Below are positions 41,177 through 52,908 of a stretch of DNA of 64,000 nt, in pieces (the first letter of the stretch is position 1; each line of letters opens with the position of its first letter). Position numbers and translations under genes: made by a program. Under the pieces are notes generated by a model. That model made no database searches and was not told where the DNA came from. It worked only from the letters and a program-made list of their open reading frames with translations. The stretch is from Notospermus geniculatus. Its lineage: Eukaryota > Nemertea > Pilidiophora > Heteronemertea > Lineidae. The stretch is from the NCBI GenBank assembly GCA_002633025.1, contig NMRB01000027.1, positions 505,994 through 569,993 of the forward strand, in the 5' to 3' direction.

Positions 41177-41486
41177 GTGAGGTTTCGCAAATCTGACGAA
41201 ACACGAAGTGCGAAATACGAAATTGGGCTTCATTTCCGTGACGTAATGTATTTCAGGAGATGGTTGGTACCATCGCCTGCTGCAAGAGCGTCTTTAGCGT
41301 ATGACGTCAGACCGATAGAGTTGCGGTGTAAATTAGACTTCTTACATGATATGCTAAAAGACGCAGTGGCAGCAGGGACATTTTGTGGTACCAACCATCT
41401 CTTGAAATAAATACATGTAGGTCCTAGAAATGAAGTTGAATTTCGTATTTAGTACTTCGTGTTTCTTCAGATTTGCGAAACCTCAC
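41177..41486. mobile_element. MITE, GTGAGGTTTCGCAAATCTGA family, copy 1
   Basis: GTGAGGTTTCGCAAATCTGA and its inverse bound 310 bp. Internal landmarks ACGTAATGTATTTCAGGAGA and GAGATGGTTGGTACCA are inverted near the other end. A second copy is at 58831-59193, and together they suggest a TA target. Confidence 0.88.
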
Positions 41487-42235
41487 CACTGTCATCATGA
41501 ACGAATGAATGAATATACCGCAGATATCTAAGCACGTTTCCAGCGAATGCTCGTGGTTTACAGGCGCTTTACGGATGATGAGATAAATCCTCCTAGGTTA
41601 TCATCCATCAGAAATGACTAAAGTAGTTTTCAATGCACTGTCATCTTATTTTTGTATTCATAACGTAGGATAGCTCGCAGATCAATTTACACAGCATTTC
41701 AAGACAAGGTGATCGTTGCTGATTCTATCACCAGTTGAATCCCTGCTTATTCTTGATACTAAGTAAACCACTCAACCTTGGCCCAACATTAAATTGCTTG
41801 GGGCGTTGTGGATATCCTAGATATACCCATGAGGTCCGCCACCGCAACACTGGTGGCAAAACTAATGGAATTCACAGCGAGTTCTCGTCATACTGTGGGA
41901 AGACACACGCCTACCACATGCTGGCGCGTATCAATAATTCAGTTTGCAAGGTCAAATGAAATGGTCGCTTATACATGGTTCCCTGAAGATGCTGGGAATG
42001 ACGCAGACAGCAGGGAAGGGATGGGATGTAACAGTCTGGGGCGCTTGACCCTCTTCTGGAAACACAATATAAGCTTACAACTAGAAGCTGTGCATAATTG
42101 TTCCCTTTTCCTTCCCTTTTGGCTATAAGCCATACTTCTGGGTTGTCAGAGATAGGGTTAAGATCTGGGTAGACTGGCAACATTTTTCAAACATTCAGAG
42201 TAGCAACACCTTTTCGGACAAAAATGTTCTCTAGT

Positions 42236-42523
42236 GCTCTCCACAACACTGCTTAACTTCGTAAAATTCGCCGCGTTTGGTCAACAGATGGCGTCAGGGC
42301 CTGGCGCGAGTTTTACAGCCTATCAGCATGCTGCTTTCAGAACTCTTTGGCCCGTTGGCAACATGTTCTTGTGCTACCATGGCTACGAACCGTTCGGCCA
42401 ATGAAAAAGTCTCTCAGGCCAGCTTGGTTACCGGTTGCTCGGTGCTCTCATTGGTCGACTCTGTCAGCGCCATCTGTTGACCAAACGCGGCGAATTTTAC
42501 GAAGTTAAGCAGTTGTGGAGAGC
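42236..42523. mobile_element. 288-bp MITE with about 65-bp near-perfect termini
   Basis: GCTCTCCACAACACTGCTTA at the left is inverted at the right. The match runs without indels through CGCCGCGTTTGGTCAACAGA and GATGGCG. The high arm identity suggests a young insertion. The ORFs here are artefacts of the arms. Confidence 0.88.
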
Positions 42524-43082
42524 GGGTAAACCGAAGGGGGCGCGGTACACAACTGCGTAGGGAGTTTAGTGTAAACGCAGCTTCAAGGTTCTTTCTGAAG
42601 GGCAGTAGAAGCAACTGACTGCCGAGATTAAACTTGGACCTCCCACTCTCAAAACTGCTCAGTCGGCCTCTTTCAGAGCATCACAGTCCGTCCTTCAAGA
42701 AGAGATAATGATGTAAAACTATAGGGTGGATGCTTATGATGGAATGAGACAACCGTCTCACTCCGTGTCCATTCTTAACACGTTCGCTTTGGATGTTCAG
42801 GAGTGCGGCACAACTCGATCAGAATAGAGATACGCGGGTGGGTGGAAGAGTGAAGTGGCCGGATACTTCAACAAGAGATTGCTGTACCAGACACATAACG
42901 ATCAATAAAGCTTGCAACGACCAAAATGTAATGATAATTGAGTATCTAATGAAGAAATTACTGCCATGATGTTGGGTTAGCGCCAAAAAAACTCAAAATA
43001 CAAAAAGGATAGGGGTACTGTCAATGTTTACTTGGTCCAGCATCTGCGGGTAGGAAGCATGCTATCTACATCAATTCATTTA

Positions 43083-43390
43083 CATTTGAAAGTAACCTTT
43101 GAATTTTTCGTCCCAGTTTTGTTGTGTCCACATGCACGTACATTTTCAAAAAAGTCGTTTTTTCGTCGGAGTACAATTCATGAGAAAATGTTTCTCATCT
43201 TCAACATTGTTATTGGGGCAATGCTTACTAAATGTTAATAAGTGTAACCGTTGATTTTTCAGCCCAAGTTTTGTTGTGTCCACATGCACATATATTTTCA
43301 AAAAAAAAGTTTGTTTTTTTCGTCGGAGTACAATTCATGAGAAAATGTTTCTCATCTTCAACCTTGTTATTGGGGCAATGCTTACTGAGT
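43083..43390. repeat. Tandem duplication, about 155 bp
   Basis: TTTGTTGTGTCCACATGCAC, CGTCGGAGTACAATTCATGA and TATTGGGGCAATGCTTACT occur in both units, 152 to 157 bases apart. The spacing grows because of poly-A and poly-T run differences. The two units are about 90 percent identical. Confidence 0.88.
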
Positions 43391-43878
43391 GTTTCCTCTA
43401 CTTTCAAGTTCCTCTATCTGCTCCTCTCAATCTTAAGGTCGTCTGCACTGATCCGAAGGGGCTCCTTTTTAACATTTTTACTATGTTCAATTTGGCCTGA
43501 GCAGAAGAAATCGCTCGAGTGACACAGAAGATGCATCAGATTAAGCCAAGCAGAGATTCATCTGGTGGAAGCTGGTGCAAACCCATATATACTTCATGTA
43601 TAGTCCAGAGATGGCAAATCTTTGACAGGATGGTTTATGTAACCCAAAAACGTTACACATGATGTATATATCATGGTCAAGAGCCAACTAAGGCTGAGTT
43701 CATCATCGGCGCGAGCAAATATTGACAGAATTCATCTGATGGATCTCAGGGCAGAAAAACTACAAAGGAAAGTACATGTTATTCTAAATAATGAATCAGC
43801 CTATCAGGACTGATGCGATGATCCCTTACTGATTTTATGGGGTACCGGTACTTTCCAGCTTCCTTACTTTTTTACCAT

Positions 43879-44146
43879 GGCCCATAGGCCTATTCATAAA
43901 ACTACTTAGGTCTAAGGGCCGTATGCACAGTCGGACTTTAGCCTAGAGTATAACTTTTTCTTCGACTTTCTCTTCGCTTGAAGCATATATTGAGAAAAGT
44001 CAGACTTTAATGAAAGTGTGGCTGAAATCCGACCCGTGCCCGTGCATACGGCCCTAAGTGTGACACTTATCCTTTGTTCAAACAAAAAAGATAAGTGTCA
44101 GTCACTGTCACACTTAGACTTAAGTAGTTTTATGAATATGGGCCCA
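43879..44146. mobile_element. Outer GGCCCATATTCATAAAAC fold-back, interrupted by a MITE
   Basis: The left side GGCCCATAGGCCTATTCATA and the right side TTTTATGAATATGGGCCC are inverted, as are ACTACTTA(A)GTCTAAG and AAGTGTGACACTTATC. The element is split at GTCTAA by the MITE at 43916-44054. A similar small fold-back follows directly at 44147-44236. Confidence 0.8.
43916..44054. mobile_element. GGGCCGTATGCAC MITE, copy 1 (nested)
   Basis: Starts GGGCCGTATGCACAGTCGGA and ends with the inverse. TAA lies at 43913-43915 and 44055-44057. A TWA duplication and GGGCC ends indicate PIF/Harbinger. Its insertion site is inside the outer fold-back. Confidence 0.9.
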
Positions 44147-44239
44147 GGGCCCAAATTCATAAAACCACTTATCCTTTGTTCAACACAAAAGATAAGTATC
44201 ACACTTTCACTTAAGTATGTTTATGAATGTGGGCCCAGG

Positions 44240-45936
44240 CCTACGTCTTAAGAGTTTATGTACAGGAAAGTTTGATATTCAGGAATATCAAACTTTTCTA
44301 GAGGACTCTAGAAAATGATGGTTGCCTATGTAGTGTGTGTACAAGTACATCATAATCCAAACTGTGTTGCCAAGAACACTGCCCCAAAATGCCGCATTCG
44401 CCTCATCGATGTATCATCCCAGAAGGACAATGAAACAGCCACTAATGTTCTGTACTCTTGAGGACATCACTCTTATCTATGGCCCCCAAATGACGTGGAT
44501 GCCTCGTAAAGATGTCAGTTATTCTGCAAGGGGAAACATGACTGGCTGCTTCACTTATCTTACATGTATTTCAATCTGCTGCGCCTTTTGGGATCGTTGA
44601 GGGTCCTACGTACGGCATATATTCTGACTAGACAATTTCACGCGAAGGTGACATGACACTGAATGTAACAATATTGTCCAAACAAGGCCATCGACTGCGT
44701 CTTTAGCCTTGTCCCAATCATGTCATCTTTTGCTTTAACTCATAAATTATAAATGAATCTGACCCCTACTTGACCCCGCCTCCAAGCCAATCAGAACTCC
44801 TGAAACAAATCGCCATTCGGCACTTTCTCTTCTCTTCCCACACACATTTGTAGGCTAACACGGATTTTGATTGGCACATCGATTAGCCTTCGCACACCGA
44901 TGATTGGCTGGGGCTCTGAGCTCCTCAGAAGCGGGAATGTGGTGGATTCAAACCAGGCTAGATGGGCGTCAGGCCAGATAGACTGGTGAGAATCAAATGA
45001 ATGCAACCAGTCTTCCGACACAAATTTTCTTACAAGAGTTCAAGAAATCGCTACGCTAACGATAAAACTAACGCTAATGCTATTTCAGAAGTACATTTGC
45101 ATTGTAAAAAATAACTTAACGTCAGTGTTACCCTAAAGTCTCCTTAATCTAACAAAATATCATAAACTTGTGTTAACTTTGAGTTGTCAAATTCATCGCA
45201 CTGTATAATTGCAGGCCCACTCCGACGTCGGGTTCGAATTTCACCCCGCAACCTTCATAAACCCTTATGAGGTGAGCAAAAAGACAACTCCACATCACTT
45301 CCTCCAGTAAGTGGGAAACGCGATACTTGGATGACTACCAGGATATTGATCAGGTTTTCAAGAGTCGCGCAATACCGTCCCAGAAATTGGAACACTTACA
45401 GACAGAACGTAACGGAAATTTATGAAAAAGACAAGCCCAATGTGCAGACAAGGGACTGAATAGCCACATCTGCAGACGTGGCAGATATCCTTCTTTTGGT
45501 CCTATCTATGTATCGTCATCATGATTAATTCCTTTTATTCCTTGATTGATTCATGAATGATTTACCTTCTTCTACATCATCTCCTAACGAGATTGTAGTT
45601 TCTTGCTAATGACTCCTCATATTAAGATGGCATTAGTGACAACCTATTAGAATCTATGTGATATTTATAAGATCTCCGCATAATCGTGTCACTCATCTGA
45701 CATCAGCACTTGCCCGTTCCTCCTTGAAGGTTCTTTGCCCTAAGTGGGTTTCCTTGAACACGACGGCAATACCGATAAAATTCGACGAGAAATTAGCCCA
45801 TTCCTAAGGGTCACCTTAAAGGTTTCTTTCATCCTTTTCATCCTTTCATGCGGTTTTCTTGAACACGTTGGGAGTAACCTTCGCGGAATCTCATGAATGT
45901 CGATGAGGGACAGAATTCAGCATTGTCTTCTACGGT
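44240..45936. other. Noncoding stretch
   Basis: There is a small fold-back at 44270-44320 (AAAGTTTGATATTC, then GAATATCAAACTTTTC). CCAATC words appear near 44795 and 44905. A 76-codon minus ORF (44791-45021) is open but has no recognisable motif. No gene is supported. Confidence 0.4.
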
Positions 45937-45937
45937 G

Positions 45938-46387
45938 GCCCATAGAGCTCATCGATGAAAAATATTTGCATTTGCATTTTTTCCGATGTTTGATTATTTT
46001 TCTTGGGGATTTGTAAAATCTTTAGCAGTTCTAACTGCTGTGAAAACGCGGTGAAAACATTCCCAGTGAGAATGTTTCCACCGCGGTGAAAACCTTTTTC
46101 ACTGCGGTGAGAATATTATTTCCACCACGGTGAAAACGTCACCAAGTTTCCACCGCGGTGAGAATGCTTCCACCGCGGTGAAAACGTTTCCCCCGTGGTG
46201 AGAACTTCCCACCGCAGTGACAACATTTCCACCGCGGTGGAAACGTTTTCACCGCATTTCTACCGCGGTGGAAACGTTTTCACCGCTGTGAGACCTTCTA
46301 AAAATTTTACAAACTCCCAAGAAAAATAATCAAACCTCGGGAAAAAAATGCAAATGCAAATATTTTTCATCAATGAGCTCTATGGGC
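45938..46387. mobile_element. Fold-back with internal CCACCGCGGTGAAAACG array
   Basis: Arms of about 85 bp (CCATAGAGCTCATCGATGAA, TTGCATTTGCATTTTTT, GATTATTTTTCTTGGG) enclose about 12 variable units of 20 to 28 bp. These are built on TTTCCACCGCGGTGAAAACG, itself a palindrome around CCGCGG. There is no coding. Confidence 0.88.
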
Positions 46388-46485
46388 GACCATTGTCTTC
46401 TGTTCTCTCGAGTGTGTTCAGCAACAAACTGCCAGTAGTCTTCTCTCAAGCGGAGGCCCTGAAGTCGCGATGATTGCGACAAACG

Positions 46486-46588
46486 GCCTTGCTAGCTTAG
46501 TTGGTAGCTTGCTGTGTACATTGGTCTGTACAAACTGGGCACTTTAGCAAGTAACTAAGCCTAGTAAGGTTCTATGAATATGGGCCCA
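46486..46588. mobile_element. Uninterrupted copy of the outer GGCCCATATTCAT fold-back
   Basis: On the minus strand it reads GGGCCCATATTCATAGAACC, then AGGCTTAGTTACTTGCTAAA and GTGCCCAGTTTGTACAG. This is colinear with 62563-62817 except that it lacks the MITE found there at AGGCTTA. It therefore serves as the empty site. Confidence 0.85.
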
Positions 46589-47384
46589 ATTTCCAAAGCC
46601 TGCCCCCTATCCACAACCTGACGTTTTACTTCGAGCAGAAACCGATGCCAGTACTCAGTAATTGCTTGTGATGCCCTGGTAGATGCACTTTGATATCACA
46701 TTCAAACCGCAGAACAACCCGAAAAGATTGGTTTTGACGAAAGGCATTCCATAATTGCATGCCAACAGTGTCGCATGCAACAACCACAGGCAAAGAATAT
46801 GAATTCTGAAGATGAAAAGCGACTGAGAGATGCAATGAGAGAGAGATTGTGCAGAAGCTACAGGCACAGAAGTTGAATGCCGAAAAAGAAGTTAACTGAC
46901 TTCATCATCTGCAGTGAGAGATAACATGTCGCAGAGACCAAAGGCAAAGCTGAAAAGACTAGAGACTTTAGCATTCGCAGTGCAAGAAGGAAGGAACCAG
47001 AGGCGAACAAGCTGAATGCTAATGAAGAACAAACTATCCGAGGGAATGATTCAGATCATAACCAATCCGGAGACATTTTCGCGGAATGGCTTTCGAAACG
47101 TGACTGACAGGTTCGTGATATTTCAATCTAAGAATATTAAAATGTTGCAACACTACCTCAGTTTGAAGGGCCCACTTGTAAGATGTTACATAAAAAAAAC
47201 CTGGTTTAATTACATGGAAGAGCAAATACTCCGCAAACTAATAAAAGATGCGTTAGAAAGTTCTTCAGCAGAGCTTCATCATGTATACAATGTGTACCAT
47301 TTATATAAATTTCGATATAGAATTGATTTTTTTATATATCCAAAGAACGAGAAAGCACAAAAATTGACACACAAAATGATAAAT

Positions 47385-47564
47385 ATCAAGAAGTCAACTT
47401 CCAGAATCTTGCGAATTTTCGACCCCGACCGGGGTCTTCCTCAGGCACTTTTCAGTTGGAGAGACCAGAAAAGACTTGTCTCTCAGTCTTTTCTGGTCTC
47501 TCCAACTGAAAAGTGCCTGAGGAAGACGAAAATTCGCAAGATTCTGGCAGTTGATTTCTTGATA
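47385..47564. repeat. Head-to-head hairpin of a CCTGAGGAAGACCCCGG tail
   Basis: Arms of about 85 bp (TTCCAGAATCTTGCGAATTT, GACCCCGACCGGGGTC, CACTTTTCAGTTGGAGAG) are inverted with almost no loop. The right arm lacks the inner CCCCG/CGGGG stem. The 217-codon ORF that crosses it is not a gene. Related tails lie at 50.2, 56.05 and 61.2 kb. Confidence 0.85.
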
Positions 47565-48235
47565 CATGTATTTATGATTTTTTATATACGTTTAAAAACA
47601 AAGCCAAGACATCGAGTCTGTCACGGCCAAATGCAGATAAAAAACTTTCTCAGGTCACATGAACATTAATATTTATGTTGAATTGAAAATAACTCTTGTT
47701 ACAGCACGGAAAACGATATACATGTACATGTATGTTTGAAAATCAAGGGTTGAAGCCAGAGAAAGCATTCTAGCCCGATATTTACATGTATGTCGTTGCC
47801 AAACTGGGTGTTTTCCTGATAGTGCAATAAACCGTGCACTGGTTTGGGATGTAATCTACGTTCATGATCATAAAGAAGACGACTAAATATATATACACCA
47901 CCCAATAGACTACACACTGTATTATCGACCCTATCTAATTTCCCAATAGAGAGAAAAAAGGTTATTAACACAAGCGGCAGCTGCGAGAAGAAACTACTCA
48001 CTCATTAAATTTTTTTGGTTAATTTCTAAATATTTGCTTAGAGCAAAGTGGGTGGTTGTATATTCATATGTGATGATAAAAAATGAGTGTTTTTTAATAT
48101 GGGATAGAAATAATAATAATAATAACAGTCTGGAAGTTTTTTCAGCATCTAAAAAAATTTAAACGTGTGCAGCATCCAACTTACCCAGAGTGGAGTGCAT
48201 GCCTGTGCCAAGTAATGAACTCATCTAAGACAATA

Positions 48236-48382
48236 GGGAGGTTTAGAAATCAAACGACGAACGTAAACTTTAGGACAACGTTATTTTTCATATAATACAT
48301 TAAGCAGATTTTATATTGCACTTTCGGTACAAAATAACGTTGTCGTTAACGTTTACGTTTATCGTTGGATTTCTAATCCTCC
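48236..48382. mobile_element. GAGGTTAAGAAATCAAAC family MITE, copy 2
   Basis: Colinear with 32661-32792 across CAAACG, ACAACGTTATTTTTCATA, TTCGGTACAAAA and GTTGTCGTTAACGTTTACG. Left end GAGGTTTAGAAATCAAAC. Arms pair over most of the length. Confidence 0.85.
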
Positions 48383-48511
48383 GTATTAAGGAGTTCATAA
48401 TTCCTTTAACTGGTAACAACGACTAAAATAAATGCTTGATTCTAATGTGATGAACTCTTTTTTTCAAAACTACAAGTACATGTAACATTACATCTGGATT
48501 GGCATTAACAG

Positions 48512-48651
48512 CAGTGTCGAGTCCGAAATCATCGGAACCAATCAGAATACCTGTTACTTAAAACGAGTAGAATGATTGGTCAGGGTTAGGGTCAATTTTA
48601 TATCAATACACACTAGATACACGTCCGATGATTACGCACGCAACAGCACTC
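48512..48651. mobile_element. CAGTGTCGAGTCCGAAATC repeat, copy 1
   Basis: Ends CAGTGTCGAGTCCGAAATCA and TGATTACGCACGCAACAGCA are imperfectly inverted. Internal GGAACCAATCAGAATAC and GGTCAGGGTTAGGGTCA. A second copy is at 57458-57609. Confidence 0.75.
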
Positions 48652-48659
48652 TAATAACC

Positions 48660-49580
48660 CTGGAAACAGAATAACGTATGTAACAAATAGATTTTGAAGA
48701 TGGCAAGGAAAAGTTTTAATAACTAAATGATGAGAAAAAGGGGCCAAAACAAAGAAAAAAGGAAAAATAAATGAATTATTCTTCCAAATTTCCTCCTTAC
48801 CAATTCAGAGAGTGTAACACAATGATATTATCAGTATATCTTTCCACGCATTTCCTTGCACTTAACAACCAGAAATAAACTTGATGTGCCTCGCTAATTA
48901 AGCTATGATCATGTTGTTCATCTCTCGCTATGTATCCACACATTAGCAGCTCACAGTTTCCGCCATGAATAATTCAACGGAGATTAGCACGAGGAATGAT
49001 TTACCATGCCAAATTTCTGCAATTTCTCAAAGTGCAGATTTTCTCATGCAAGGTGTAGCGCAGCACGTTATTGAACATAACGGTTTCTGTTTAAGCTTTC
49101 ACGTGGAGAATGGATTGCATGTTTTATGGCGGTGTGGAATTTAATTTAGAAATATCCGAAGGAGCGGCAATCATGTGTGGGAATTTAAGCTGGTGAGGAG
49201 ATTGCTGACCAACTTTCTTTGCATCAACCAAAACTGACTTTTTTCCAGCATTATTCATGGTACAGTTTCATCAGACAAAGCATCCCAAGAGTACATACAT
49301 CAAGGACTGTAAATCAAAGGAAGGAAAGATTTAGGATTCGATTTGACCTCTGTGACCGAGGGGCCAAATCAAAGCTATTGGTCATGTTGGTTCTCTGGGT
49401 TAAGACAAAACAACTTCTGGCTGTATACGATGAAAGAAATTTAACATAAGCCAAAAGAAGTTCCTGAAATAATAACAGGTTTCTGCGGTGAAAACCAAAA
49501 AAGTTCCATCATAGAATTCAGTGGCTCCAACGCCAGGATCCGACGAACACACAATGCTAGGGGGCACCAACGCCACGAAT
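48660..49580. other. Noncoding stretch
   Basis: AT-rich. Short ORFs only. No repeat or splice signal pair that I can support. Confidence 0.4.
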
Positions 49581-49759
49581 GGACATCCTGCGAATGTCGG
49601 CCATTACAGCTCAGAAGGGGTAAACATTAACCTCGGCCTAGGGGGCCTAGTGCATTTGTACAGTTGGCTCTTGTGCTTACCGTCTCTACATACAATGCAC
49701 AAGGCCCAAGGTTTGTTTACCCCTTCTGGCCTGTCATGGCCGACTTTCGCAGGATGTCT
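49581..49759. mobile_element. Fold-back, GGACATCCTGCGAATGTCGG arms
   Basis: About 45-bp arms (GGACATCCTGCGAATGTCGG, CAGAAGGGGTAAAC) are inverted at 49715-49759, with an internal GGGGGCCTAGTGCAT segment. No coding. Confidence 0.78.
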
Positions 49760-50039
49760 ATAATCCATGTCTCAGAAGACACGCACGGCACCAACACCAG
49801 GAATCACAACGGTCCTGAGGCCAGCAGGAGCTCCTCCAAGAGTACAGACTGACACTCTTTCTGCACTGCCAAATACATGTTCACCCCCTTGCTTTAAACT
49901 CCTACCACCGCCCAAACAGACACAAAGAGTTCCAAAAGTCCATAAAAGACAATCCATTGGTGGTGAAACAAAGTCAGTATGGTGAAGGGAAAGAGTCTTA
50001 AACGAAATGAACATACATGTATTTGGGGTGAATGGTTAA

Positions 50040-50290
50040 ACAAACATCAGATTACGTCTTTCAATACTGAGACTGCAAGGTCGAGGTTTATACATGTATG
50101 ACAATGCAAGATACCCAACACAGAGCACAACAAACGACACACAAAATGATAGTAAAAGTAAAGTTGTCTCCGAATTTTGCAAATTTTCTAGTAGAGATCC
50201 TAGAAGTGAATGACATTCACTTGTTGCGACATTCACTTCTGGGATCTCTACTAGAAAGTGCCTGAGGAAGACCCCGGTTGAGGTCGAACA
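50040..50290. repeat. Retroelement-tail-like repeat with hairpin 50188-50256
   Basis: The left part is the inverse of TTTTGTGTGTC and TTTGTTGTGCTCTGTGTTGG, as at 56.13 and 61.33 kb. The right part is GTGCCTGAGGAAGACCCCGG. The hairpin arms are TCTAGTAGAGATCC and its inverse around a 40-base centre. Confidence 0.7.
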
Positions 50291-51070
50291 TTTATGACAA
50301 TGCAAGGTGACTATTTTGGGTCGAACTTTGGAGTCCTTAGTGGACAAATGACTCCCTGGCAGTTTTCTGTTAAGGGAGGTTCCCACAGCAGTCCTCAAAT
50401 GGTTGAGAAATTGATGTTGCGCAAATCTAAAGGCCATCATTGCTGATAGATACTTGTGGGCCTCTCAATCACTAAATCTGGCTCAGTAGAATATCAATAC
50501 AGATTAGGTAGTCACTTGTCTCAATCAATGTAATGCTTGTCAGTGGGCAATCAATAAAAGAACACATAAATCATTCCTACCGATACTGGTAGTTTATCAT
50601 ACTTAGAGATTTCAGCACTATGTCATGGCTGTATCTTAAAGTACCATTTCCAAGATCTAAAGCATTTGATAATGGGTGGCATGAATTAAATCTAGTAAAT
50701 GCTTTTACTTAGAGTCATTTTATGTGTTTAACTAAACAGTCTGGAACGCTCCCCATCTTTCCTACGCTCCGAAACTGCTTCCGTTCAGGCGAATCTCACA
50801 AACTGACCAATAGGGGTCGCTAATGCGTGTTACAATGGCCGCTAAACTAGCCAGCCAATCAGTGATCCCCTTTCAGGACTACTTTTGGGCCACAATGGCG
50901 GGTGATCCTACCAGCCAACATTGCGACGTCTGCCTCTCGATTCAGCCAATAGAAACATATCACCGTCTCAATGGTCAGTGGTGGCTTTGGAATGCCCAGG
51001 GTCGTCAGCGCCTTCTTTCGGTGATACTTCAGTTTTTCCGCCAACAAAACCAGCTTTTAGTGGAGTATAG

Positions 51071-51448
51071 AGCCCCGTTTACACTACACCGGTTACCACC
51101 GCGGTTTGCTGCGAGCGGGGCAGTTTTCACAGGCATTGGGATGATCGTCACGCCAAATATGACTAGGCCTACATGTAAACCATCAAAGTATTCTCCAGAA
51201 CCCTGTGAAAACCACACCGCTAACCGCAAACCGCGGTGGAAACGCTGTAGTGGACACACGGGGCTTAAAGGCCTGTTTCCACTACAACGGATTCTTCTGC
51301 GGTTTGCGGCGCCGGAGCAATTTTCACAGGGTTTTGGATAATCCTTCGATGGTTTAACAATACATGGCGTGTTAATTATCCCAATGCCTGTGAAAACCGC
51401 TCCGGCGCCGCAAACCGCAGCGGAATCCGTTGTAGTGGAAACGGGCCT
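51071..51448. mobile_element. Two adjacent fold-backs (51071-51265, 51268-51448)
   Basis: The first has arms AGCCCCGTTTACACTACACC and TTACCACCGCGGTTTGC. The second has GGCCTGTTTCCACTACAACG and GATTC, TGCGGTTTGCGGCGCCGGAG. They share the plan 'GTTTNCACTACA ... GCGGTTTGC ... TTTTCACAGG' and are probably diverged members of one family inserted side by side. Confidence 0.82.
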
Positions 51449-52084
51449 TAACTGTGTGACGTGGAATTAAACGCTGGGCCCTTTAACGGAAAGGTGAGTT
51501 CGGGCAATTGCGGCTAATCCACTCAGCCACAGCCATCAAGAACGTTATATCTTACCCGAACAGATAATAGCAGTAATAAAGAAGTCACAATATTGACTAG
51601 GGATGATTGGTTCAGACAATAGCCGGAGGGGATGAGGGAGAGAAATAATCGACGTCTGTATTAAAATGTCTTTTTGAGCAGAAAAATCAATGAGCATTTG
51701 ATGGATTTACAATTTATCGATATTGTAGTACCACTGGATTGATTGGATGCGACAGGGAGGCAGTTTTGTATACAGAGGAGGTAGAGTCAATATCAAGTCA
51801 GGCCAACGCCTAGGGCTTTTTTAGCACTGTCAGAGAGATACATCTATATGTGAGCAAATATTCCACAATGCATACACTCTGGAAAGCAGTGGAGGCTGGT
51901 ATCTGACTTTTTTCTTTTTTCCCTACTTTTTTTACTTGATTTTTCATGAGGTGCATCTTGGTGCAAGCATTTCCCTTCATTGTATGAGCTACACTGCCGA
52001 ACGAGTGAGCGAGGTATTTTTATGTTTCCCCTTCGAAAACTCATGATTTCTCTACGGTTATCTATTGTCTAGAACTGTCACTAA

Positions 52085-52211
52085 GGGCGGTATGCTTGGG
52101 TCGGACTTTAGCCTAAAGTATAGCTAAGTTAGACTTTCTCTTTGCTTGAAGCATTGAGAAAAGTCAGTCTTTAATGAAAGTGTGGCTGAAGTCCGACCAA
52201 GCATACGGCCC
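52085..52211. mobile_element. GGGCCGTATGC MITE, copy 2
   Basis: GGGCGGTATGCTTGGGTCGG to CATACGGCCC, flanked by TAA at 52082-52084 and 52212-52214. Same interior (GACTTTAGCCTAAAG, TTGAAGCATTGAGAAAAG) as the other copies. Confidence 0.9.
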
Positions 52212-52775
52212 TAAGTGTTGAATACTTAGAAAACGTTACACTGGCCTTAATTAGCTTGTATTTTTCAATTTTTCATACAGCAGCGTCTGAAATTCCACCT
52301 CTCACCAATGGAGCAACAGTGAGAAACAAGGACCCAGTTAGCCCAAAGCAAATAACATCGTAACTATTGTATCTATTGTATTGTAGAACAATCGTATCAT
52401 TTGTTGGGTGTGGGAGAAATTGTTAGGCTATTGGATTTAAATCATATGATACGACCTATTTTTGTAAACATTCCCACAATATGAACATCACAGAATTAAC
52501 CATGATGACTTGAATGTGTTTAAAGCTAAACTTCATCCAAAAACTATGATNTTCCACAAGGCATACACTCTGGAAAGCAGTGGAGGCTGGTATCTGACTT
52601 TTTTCTTTTTTCCCTACTTTTTTTACTTGATTTTTCATGAGGTGCATCTTGGCGCAAGCATTTCCCTTCATTGTATGAGCTACACTGCCGAACGAGTGAG
52701 CGAGGTATTTTTATGTTTCCCCTTCGAAAACTCATGATTTCTCTACGGTTATCTATTGTCTAGAACTGTCACTAA

Positions 52776-52908
52776 GGGCGGTATGCTTGGGTCGGACTTT
52801 AGCCTAAAGTATAGCTACATGTAAGTTAGACTTTCTCTTTGCTTGAAGCATTGAGAAAAGTCAGTCTTTAATAAAAGTGTGGCTGAAGTCCGACCAAGCA
52901 TACGGCCC
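52776..52908. mobile_element. GGGCCGTATGC MITE, copy 3 (inside the duplicated segment)
   Basis: The counterpart of copy 2 in the second duplicate, TAA at 52773-52775 and 52909-52911. It is not an independent insertion, since the flanks are the same. Confidence 0.9.

Noticed and set aside
47016-47669. 217-codon plus-strand ORF
   Set aside because: The longest ORF of the right half, but it crosses a head-to-head repeat tail and has a low-complexity, Lys/Ile-rich composition with no motif.
50823-51341. 172-codon plus-strand ORF
   Set aside because: It spans two fold-back elements and their inverted arms; no domain is recognisable.
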